Positions 58,179-64,000 of a stretch of DNA of 64,000 nt are shown piece by piece (positions within the stretch are counted from its first letter, which is position 1; each line of letters starts with the position of its first letter). The DNA is taken from NCBI GenBank assembly GCA_002395525.1, contig DGXE01000070.1:1-64000 (forward strand), read 5' to 3'. This stretch comes from Ruminococcus sp. UBA4240 (GTDB lineage: Bacteria; Bacillota; Clostridia; Oscillospirales; Ruminococcaceae). Made by a program: the position numbers and the translations under genes. The notes under the pieces are model-generated. The model was given only the letters and a program-made list of their open reading frames with translations. It was not told where the DNA came from and made no database searches.

Positions 58179-59378
58179 TTACCGGCAGAGGGTCGCAAGC
58201 CTTTCCATGGCTTCACGGGTGTTTTCACGGGTGTTGAAGGATGTGAGCCTGAACCAGCCCTCACCGTTTCTGCCAAAGCCTGCCCCCGGTGTACCCACCA
58301 CCTGTATCTCATTCAGCATACGGTCAAAGAACTCCCAGCTCCCCATGCCCCGGGGACACCTGAACCATATGTAGGGGGAGTTTGTGCCCCCTGTGAAGGC
58401 TATGCCAAGCTGTGTAAGGGTATCTGCCATGAGCCTTGCATTCTGCTGATAACAGGCGATGTTCTCCCTTGTCTGCTGCTGTCCCTTTTCGGTGAACACA
58501 GCCTCAGCTCCCCGCTGAACGATATAGGAAACACCATTGAACTTGCTCCCCTGTCTGCGTGCCCACAGATCCGAAAGCCGCACCTGCCGCCCAGCCGCTG
58601 TCACGGTCAGTTCATGGGGGATGACGGTATAGCCGCAGCGCACCCCGGTAAAGCCCGCCGTCTTTGAGAGGGAGCACATCTCAATGGCACACCTCTTCGC
58701 ACCCTCTATGCAGTAAATGCTCCGGGGCACATCCGGGTCGGTGATGAATGCCTCGTAGGCACTGTCGTAGATAATGACGGCCTCATTCTCAAGGGCATAG
58801 TCCACCCACTCTTTGAGCTGTGCCTTTGTATAGGCGGAGCCTGTGGGATTGTTAGGGGAGCACAGGTAGATGATATCCCCGTGGATGCCCACAGGAGGCA
58901 TTGCGGCAAAGCCGTTTTCCTCATTTGAATCAAGGTACACTATCTTTCTGCCTGCCATCTTGTTTGAATCCGCATAGACAGGGTACACAGGATCTGTCAT
59001 CATTATCGCATTGTCATTTCCGAATATGTCGGTGATGTTGCCGCAGTCGCTCTTGGCACCGTCATTTATCCGTATCTCACCGGGGAGCACATCAGCCCCC
59101 AGGCCTTTGTAGTAGCCTGCCACAGCCTCACGGAGGAAATCATAGCCGGCGCCTCTGTCCTCATATCCCCGGAAGGTCTCCCTGACACCCATCTCATCGG
59201 CAGCTTTCTTCATGGCCTCCACCACAACAGGGGCAAGAGGGAGGGTAACATCACCTATGCCCATGCGGATGAGCTCCTTTTCGGGGTGAGCCGCCCTGTA
59301 TGCATTCACCCTCTTTGCTATCTCGATAAAGAGGTAGTTTTTCTCCATGGCAAGAAAGTTTTCATTTATCTGTGTCAT
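58179..59378 (-). CDS. dapL: LL-diaminopimelate aminotransferase
   Basis: 399 aa fold-type I aminotransferase. The PLP lysine lies in MCSLSKTAGFTGVRCGYTVI, the PLP phosphate region is INDGAKSDCGNI, and CSPNNPTGSAY is conserved; MGIGDVTLPLAP at the N-terminus is typical of DapL. It converts tetrahydrodipicolinate directly to LL-DAP, the one-step branch known from chloroplasts, Chlamydia and many Clostridia. Its start overlaps the end of dapF by 4 bp, so the two successive pathway steps are co-translated. Confidence 0.96.
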   Translation of the reverse strand: MTQINENFLAMEKNYLFIEIAKRVNAYRAAHPEKELIRMGIGDVTLPLAPVVVEAMKKAADEMGVRETFRGYEDRGAGYDFLREAVAGYYKGLGADVLPGEIRINDGAKSDCGNITDIFGNDNAIMMTDPVYPVYADSNKMAGRKIVYLDSNEENGFAAMPPVGIHGDIIYLCSPNNPTGSAYTKAQLKEWVDYALENEAVIIYDSAYEAFITDPDVPRSIYCIEGAKRCAIEMCSLSKTAGFTGVRCGYTVIPHELTVTAAGRQVRLSDLWARRQGSKFNGVSYIVQRGAEAVFTEKGQQQTRENIACYQQNARLMADTLTQLGIAFTGGTNSPYIWFRCPRGMGSWEFFDRMLNEIQVVGTPGAGFGRNGEGWFRLTSFNTRENTREAMERLATLCR

Positions 59379-60214
59379 ACTATCTCCCCCTCAAATACAA
59401 ATTCCGCTCCCCCGGTCTTGGTAACGGTGCCGTCATGGTGGACGGTTATGCTGAGTTTCCCGCCCTTCAGGGAAAGCTCTATGGGCGTGTCCGCAGGGGC
59501 AAAGCCGTTTTTCACCGCAGCTGCTGCCACAGCACAGGCACCGGTGCCGCAGGCAAGGGTCTCACCGGAGCCACGCTCCCATACCCTCATCACAATGTGT
59601 GTGCTGTCGATGATATAGGCAAATTCCACGTTCACTCTCTCCGGGAACACAGGGCTGAATTCTATGGCTCTGCCAATGCTCTCTATGTTGATCTTATCCG
59701 GGTCATCCCCAAAGATGACACAATGGGGATTGCCCACGGAAACAGCCGTGACCGTGTACACTGTGCCGTTTGCCTCTAAGGGTGAGGATACAAGGGGCGC
59801 ATCAGCCCTTGCGGGTATCTGGGAGGGCTCAAAGGAAACGCTTCCCATATCCACGGACACGGCACTCACTTTGCCCTCCCTGATGTCAAGCCGCAGAGTC
59901 TTTATGCCACTGTTGGTCTCAAGGGTGATGACATCCTTTTTCACCAGCCCCCGCTCATAGGCGTATTTCCCGATACAGCGGGAGGCATTGCCGCACATCT
60001 TCGCCTCGCTGCCGTCCGCATTGAATATTCTCATCTGAAGATCCGCTGTGTCCGAGGGCAGGATCATCACAAGCCCGTCAGCCCCGATGCCGAAGTGCCT
60101 GTCGCTTATCCTGACGGAAAGCTCCTCCGGATTTGCAATATTCTCTTCAAAACAATTCACATACACATAGTCATTGCCTATGCCCTGCATCTTGGTAAAC
60201 CGCAATATTCTCAA
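59375..60214 (-). CDS. dapF: diaminopimelate epimerase
   Basis: 279 aa. Both catalytic cysteine motifs are present: MCGNASRCIGKYA (near residue 75) and LACGTGACAVAAAAV (near 225). MQGIGNDYVYVNCFE opens the protein. It turns LL-DAP into meso-DAP for peptidoglycan and lysine. It is the first gene of the dapF-dapL operon, from a consensus promoter. Confidence 0.97.
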   Translation of the reverse strand: MRILRFTKMQGIGNDYVYVNCFEENIANPEELSVRISDRHFGIGADGLVMILPSDTADLQMRIFNADGSEAKMCGNASRCIGKYAYERGLVKKDVITLETNSGIKTLRLDIREGKVSAVSVDMGSVSFEPSQIPARADAPLVSSPLEANGTVYTVTAVSVGNPHCVIFGDDPDKINIESIGRAIEFSPVFPERVNVEFAYIIDSTHIVMRVWERGSGETLACGTGACAVAAAAVKNGFAPADTPIELSLKGGKLSITVHHDGTVTKTGGAEFVFEGEIV

Positions 60215-60239
60215 CTCCTATGCTTGATTTTGCATATCA

Positions 60240-60268
60240 ATCATATCACTTTAAAAACATATTGTCAA
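60240..60268 (-). promoter_or_regulatory. sigma-A promoter of dapF-dapL
   Basis: Minus strand TTGACA (60268-60263), 17 bp, TATGAT (60245-60240). Confidence 0.9.
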
Positions 60269-60271
60269 GAG

Positions 60272-60305
60272 AAAATGCAAGATATAAATTTACATCTTGC
60301 ATTTT
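60272..60305 (-). terminator. terminator of the amt gene
   Basis: Perfect 12-bp stem AAAATGCAAGAT/ATCTTGCATTTT (60272-60283 with 60294-60305) about 60 bp after the amt stop. It directly abuts the dapF promoter. Confidence 0.8.
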
Positions 60306-60367
60306 CGTTGATTTGTATATTATTTTATCGGTCAAGTCTCAATATTGGGTGATTTTGCTCTCTGCTG

Positions 60368-62116
60368 TCACGGGCTGTCCTGCAGGGCATCGTAGCCTAT
60401 CTCCCCCGTGCGGACACGCACCACGTCACGCACATTGTAGACAAATATCTTGCCGTCCCCCACGTGACCGGTATAGAGCGCATTCCTTGCAGTCTCGATA
60501 ACATCCTTTACAGGCACCTTGCTTACTACCACATCCACCTTGATCTTGGGCACCAGGTTTGCTTCAACAGGAGAGCCTCTGTAATAGGATATTCTGCTGA
60601 GCTTTCCGGAGCCCAATACCTGTGTGGTGGTAAGCCCCTCCACGCCGATGTCCGCAAGAGCCTTTTCGAGGGCTTCAAACCTGCTCTGTCTGCATATGAT
60701 GGATACCTGGGAGAACTTGGATGATCCGAAGGATTCGTGTACCGTGGGCTCGTAGGTGAGCTCCACTGCCTTCTCAACAGGTACGCTCTCCCCTGCTGCT
60801 GCATAGCTGTCAGTATCCACAGCCATGACAAAGCCGGAGTAGGAGCTTGCAAGGCCGTGCTCCTCAATGTCAAGGCCGACCACTTCCTCATGGGCAGTCA
60901 CACGCAGACCGAATACCTTCTTTATTACAAAATATGTAATGGTGATGAGCACAGCCGTCCACAGACCCACTGTCAGCACTGCAAGACCCTGAAGCCCAAG
61001 GAGCTTTGCGCCGCCGCCGTAGAAAAGGCCTGCAAGCTGAACACCGTTGCCATCTGCAACAGCAAAGCCTGGAACAGCAGGATTTGCCAGAAGGCCTACT
61101 GCAAGAGTGCCCCAGATGCCGTTCATCATGTGTACTGCCACAGCGCCCACAGGGTCATCTACATGGAGCACATAGTCAAGGAGCCAGATGCCGAAGGGCA
61201 CCAGCAGACCGCTGACAGCACCTATGACAGCAGCACCTGCGCAGTCAACCACGTCACATCCTGCGGTAACGCCCACAAGCCCTGCCAGGGAGGCATTGAG
61301 GCACATGGAAACGTCGGGCTTGCCGTACTTTATCCAGGTGAATATCATGCATACAACCGTTGCCACAGCGGGTGCCACGGTAGTTGTAAGGAATATGGAT
61401 CCCAGCTGTGCCCCGCTTGTAGCAGCCGCACCGTTGAAGCCGTACCAGCCGAACCACAGTATGAAGCACCCGAGAGCGCCCATTGTAAGGGAATGGCCGG
61501 GAATAGCCTTTACCTTGGTCACCTTGCCGTTTGCATCCGTGTCAAACTTGCCGATGCGGGGGCCTAAGATCTTTGCGCCGATAAGGGCTGCAATACCGCC
61601 TACCATATGTATGGCGCAGGAGCCTGCAAAATCGTGGAAGCCCGCCTGTGCAAGCCAGCCTCCTCCCCAGATCCAATGTGCCTCTATGGGGTATATGACA
61701 GCGGAAATGACTGCGGAGTAGACGCAGTAGGAAATAAACTTCGTCCTCTCAGCCATGGCACCGGATACTATGGTAGCCGCAGTTGCGCAGAACACCAGGT
61801 TGAACACGAAGGAGGAAAAGCTGAAATTGCCGTAGTCCCCGAAGAGGGAATAGCCTATCTTCCCGGCAAAGCCCCCCATATCCTCCCCGCACAGCAGACC
61901 GTAGCCCACTGCAATGAACATCACTGTGCCTATGCAGAAGTCCATAAGGTTCTTCATTATAATGTTGCCTGCATTCTTGGCACGGGTAAAGCCCGTCTCC
62001 ACCATTGCAAAGCCCGCCTGCATGAAGAACACCAGCGCCGCACCGATAAGGTACCAGATGCCGAAGGCTTCATTTGTCACAAGCTCTGATACACTGCTCA
62101 TGATCTCTTCACTCAT
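60368..62116 (-). CDS. amt: ammonium transporter fused to a PII signalling domain
   Basis: 582 aa. Residues 1-430 are an eleven-helix Amt/AmtB channel (GGIAALIGAKILGPR, WFGWYGFNGAA, DPVGAVAVHMMNGIWGTLAV). Residues 470-582 are a complete PII domain (SQVSIICRQSRFEALEKALA, DIGVEGLTTTQVLGSGK, HVGDGKIFVYNVRDVVRVRT) including the T-loop region. Normally PII is a separate protein that docks on Amt to block it; here sensor and channel are one chain, a known but uncommon arrangement in Firmicutes. The T-loop lacks the usual Tyr-uridylylation context. It is divergent from gltB. Confidence 0.96.
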   Translation of the reverse strand: MSEEIMSSVSELVTNEAFGIWYLIGAALVFFMQAGFAMVETGFTRAKNAGNIIMKNLMDFCIGTVMFIAVGYGLLCGEDMGGFAGKIGYSLFGDYGNFSFSSFVFNLVFCATAATIVSGAMAERTKFISYCVYSAVISAVIYPIEAHWIWGGGWLAQAGFHDFAGSCAIHMVGGIAALIGAKILGPRIGKFDTDANGKVTKVKAIPGHSLTMGALGCFILWFGWYGFNGAAATSGAQLGSIFLTTTVAPAVATVVCMIFTWIKYGKPDVSMCLNASLAGLVGVTAGCDVVDCAGAAVIGAVSGLLVPFGIWLLDYVLHVDDPVGAVAVHMMNGIWGTLAVGLLANPAVPGFAVADGNGVQLAGLFYGGGAKLLGLQGLAVLTVGLWTAVLITITYFVIKKVFGLRVTAHEEVVGLDIEEHGLASSYSGFVMAVDTDSYAAAGESVPVEKAVELTYEPTVHESFGSSKFSQVSIICRQSRFEALEKALADIGVEGLTTTQVLGSGKLSRISYYRGSPVEANLVPKIKVDVVVSKVPVKDVIETARNALYTGHVGDGKIFVYNVRDVVRVRTGEIGYDALQDSP

Positions 62117-62136
62117 AAAACCATCTCCTTACTTTA

Positions 62137-62224
62137 CAAAGGAGCCGCACAGGTACGCCCTTGTACTCTGTGCAGCCCCCTTGCTGTTGTCTTGCATTTT
62201 ACTACCCAAATAAGGAAATGTCAA
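62137..62224 (-). promoter_or_regulatory. amt promoter and long leader hairpin
   Basis: Minus strand TTGACA (62224-62219), 17 bp, TAAAAT (62201-62196). Almost the whole leader folds into a 16-bp stem with three G-U pairs (62183-62168 with 62152-62137) and a 15-base loop. The ribosome-binding site AAGGAG lies just outside. No U-run follows, so it is not a terminator; it may stabilise or control the message. Confidence 0.7.
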
Positions 62225-62439
62225 GGGGTTTGAGCGAGATTTGTAGAAATTTATGAATATTTGTGTTGCCATTCTTGCAAAAATATATCGTTTATATAAG
62301 ATATTAATGTGATTTTAATATTATTTTGCAAGTTTTACTTTTTGTTCTTGCAGTAATTTGTAATTATCATCAAAAATCCTCTCTTTTGTCGAAAGGCATT
62401 AGGCAACTATACAAAAGCGGTGTTTTTGCAAGTTTTATC

Positions 62440-62468
62440 TTGACATCCTGCATTTTTTATGATATAAC
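62440..62468 (+). promoter_or_regulatory. sigma-A promoter of gltB and upstream AT-rich region
   Basis: TTGACA (62440-62445), 17 bp, TATAAC (62463-62468). The AT-rich stretch 62,225-62,440 between the divergent promoters contains no gene but several copies of a CTTGCA/TGCAAG motif (near 62272, 62325, 62347, 62427, and again at 62518 in the leader). Confidence 0.8.
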
Positions 62469-62540
62469 ATTTAAGGAAACAAGATTTACCGTGCAAAATG
62501 AATTTTACACTGATTATATCTTGCAAATGAGGCGGCACAT

Positions 62541-64000
62541 ATGAGCGATCATCAATATGGTCTTTACGACCCTTCATTCGAGCATGACAACTGCGGCATA
62601 GGCGCTGTGATCAACATCAAGGGCATAAAGAGCACAGGGTGTGTGGACAATGCACTTAAAATAGTGGAGACCCTTGAACACCGTGCCGGCAAGGATGCCG
62701 ACGGCAAAACCGGGGACGGTGTGGGCATACTGTTACAGATATCCCACAGCTATTTCTCCTCTCTGTATGACCTGCCGGAAGAGCGGGGCTACGGCATAGG
62801 GATGTTTTTCATGCCAAGGGAGGGCGCTGAAAAGAGCGTACACGCTTTTGAGGATGTGCTCGCCCGGGAGGAGCTCCCGCTCCTTTTCTGGAGAGATGTG
62901 CCCGTTCACCCGGAGATACTGGGTGCAAAGGCAAGGGAAAGCTGCCCTGTCATAAAGCAGGCATTTGTGAAAAGGCCCCATGACTGTGCTGCGGATATTG
63001 ACTTTGAAAGGCGGCTGTATGTGGCACGCCGCAGATTTGAAAAGGCGATGCCTGAGACCTATGTTTGCTCCCTTTCCTGCCGCACTATAGTATACAAGGG
63101 AATGTTCCTTGTGGGCGAGCTGCGCAGGTTCTACGATGATCTGAACAGCGGTGAATACACAAGCGCCATCGCCCTCGTACACTCACGCTTTTCCACAAAT
63201 ACCGAGCCCTCATGGCAGCGCTCCCACCCCAACCGCCTTATGGTACACAACGGCGAGATAAACACCATAAAGGGCAATGTGGACAAGATGCTCTCCGCTG
63301 AGAGCATACTCCACAGCAAAGAGCTTGAAAGCAGATTCGGGGATGTATTCCCCTTTATAGATGTGAACGGCTCCGATTCCGCACGCCTTGACAACACCCT
63401 TGAATTTATGGAGATGTGCGGTGTGCCTTTGCCTCTGGCAGTTACAATGTGCATACCCGAGCCCTGGCAGCACGATGACAACATGAGCCGGGAGCTGAGA
63501 GCCTTCTATCAGTATTATGCGGCACAGATGGCTCCCTGGGACGGTCCCGCCTCCATAATATTCACAGACGGTGACATCTGTGGCGCCATACTCGACAGGA
63601 ACGGCCTGCGCCCCTCACGGTACTATCTCACAGACACCGATGAGCTTATCATATCATCGGAGGTAGGCGCCCTCGATACAGACGAAAGCCACATCATCAA
63701 AAAGGAAAGGCTCCACCCCGGGAAGATGCTCCTGGCGGACACCGTAAAGGGCAGGCTCTGCACCGATGAGGAGATAAAGGAAGCCTTCTCCCACAGGCAG
63801 CCCTACGGGGAATGGCTTGACAGGCACCTTTTCAGGCTCCGTGACCTCCATATGCCCAATATGAAGACACCCACCCATGAGGGAGATGAGCTGCTGCGGC
63901 TGCAAAAGTATTTCGGCTTTACATATGAGCAGCTTGCGGATGTGGTAGCTCCCATGGCTGTGAACGGCGGCGAGCCCATAGGCTCCATGGGCACGGACAA
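62541..64000 (+). CDS. gltB: glutamate synthase large subunit, N-terminal part
   Basis: The frame is open from the ATG at 62541 to the window end (486 residues seen of about 1500). MSDHQYGLYDPSFEHDNCGI has a short propeptide before the class II glutaminase nucleophile Cys18. LEHRAGKDADGKTGDGVGIL, ALVHSRFSTNTEPSW, MVHNGEINTIKGN and LDRNGLRPSRY are the glutaminase and linker motifs. It transfers the glutamine amide to 2-oxoglutarate. The start has only a loose GAGGCGG site. Divergent to the Amt-PII gene, together a nitrogen-assimilation locus. Confidence 0.95.
   Translation, partial: MSDHQYGLYDPSFEHDNCGIGAVINIKGIKSTGCVDNALKIVETLEHRAGKDADGKTGDGVGILLQISHSYFSSLYDLPEERGYGIGMFFMPREGAEKSVHAFEDVLAREELPLLFWRDVPVHPEILGAKARESCPVIKQAFVKRPHDCAADIDFERRLYVARRRFEKAMPETYVCSLSCRTIVYKGMFLVGELRRFYDDLNSGEYTSAIALVHSRFSTNTEPSWQRSHPNRLMVHNGEINTIKGNVDKMLSAESILHSKELESRFGDVFPFIDVNGSDSARLDNTLEFMEMCGVPLPLAVTMCIPEPWQHDDNMSRELRAFYQYYAAQMAPWDGPASIIFTDGDICGAILDRNGLRPSRYYLTDTDELIISSEVGALDTDESHIIKKERLHPGKMLLADTVKGRLCTDEEIKEAFSHRQPYGEWLDRHLFRLRDLHMPNMKTPTHEGDELLRLQKYFGFTYEQLADVVAPMAVNGGEPIGSMGTD

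Noticed and set aside
1..64000. tRNA and rRNA genes
   Set aside because: I looked for typical tRNA T-arm sequences and rRNA segments in the intergenic regions and saw none, though a computed scan would be more certain.

Overview
The window reads as a chromosomal segment of a Gram-positive anaerobe of the Clostridia, most like Ruminococcus or a related Oscillospiraceae genus. This rests on consensus sigma-A promoters (TTGACA, about 17 bp, TATAAT), strong AGGAGG ribosome-binding sites, a T-box trp operon, LL-diaminopimelate aminotransferase, a CIRCE-controlled small heat-shock gene, and cytoplasmic GH2 and GH13 enzymes of a carbohydrate degrader. The genus is inference from gene content. No rRNA, tRNA or CRISPR array was seen.

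Left part (1-21,100), mostly minus strand: the start of an unidentified gene, a cyclophilin-like lipoprotein, pnuC behind a strikingly structured leader, a LysR regulator, and an ECF sigma / anti-sigma / DUF4097 / S41 peptidase operon with an autoregulatory-type promoter. Then come hsp20 with CIRCE, a plus-strand set (ATC hydrolase-like, nitroreductase, GH13, a secreted YcdB/SLH-like protein, an AT-rich P-loop kinase), a MATE pump behind a leader terminator, hemW-lepA, and the NAD(P)HX repair enzyme nnr.

Accessory island (about 21,100-27,260): a composite repeat and a tiny promoter-miniORF-terminator unit precede a five-gene plus-strand cluster. It encodes a 57-aa zinc-ribbon-like protein, a Ycf46-type AAA+ ATPase, two paralogues with a nearly identical N-terminal domain but different C-terminal repeat regions, and a glycine-zipper protein. 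I do not recognise this as a named system. It is the best candidate here for something undescribed.

Middle (27,260-42,080): a lipoprotein, azlCD, the rpmG-secE-nusG-rplK-rplA operon (terminating before any rplJL), a PHP phosphoesterase, a phage-derived MuF/JAMM-like cassette with small genes, a MacAB-like efflux operon, a hicAB module with an operator palindrome inside its promoter, and asnB.

Right part (42,080-64,000): a Trp T-box and trpEGBADCF, a 1146-aa GH2 enzyme, a SHOCT protein, a second hicAB module bracketed by 63-bp direct repeats, ligA, a GH25 lipoprotein, dapF-dapL, an Amt-PII fusion, and the divergent start of gltB. The last two, with asnB, concern ammonium uptake and nitrogen assimilation. 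A family of short mosaic inverted-repeat elements sits at gene ends at four or more places (about 11.2, 19.3, 21.2 and 32.0 kb) and supplies the stop codons of several neighbours.
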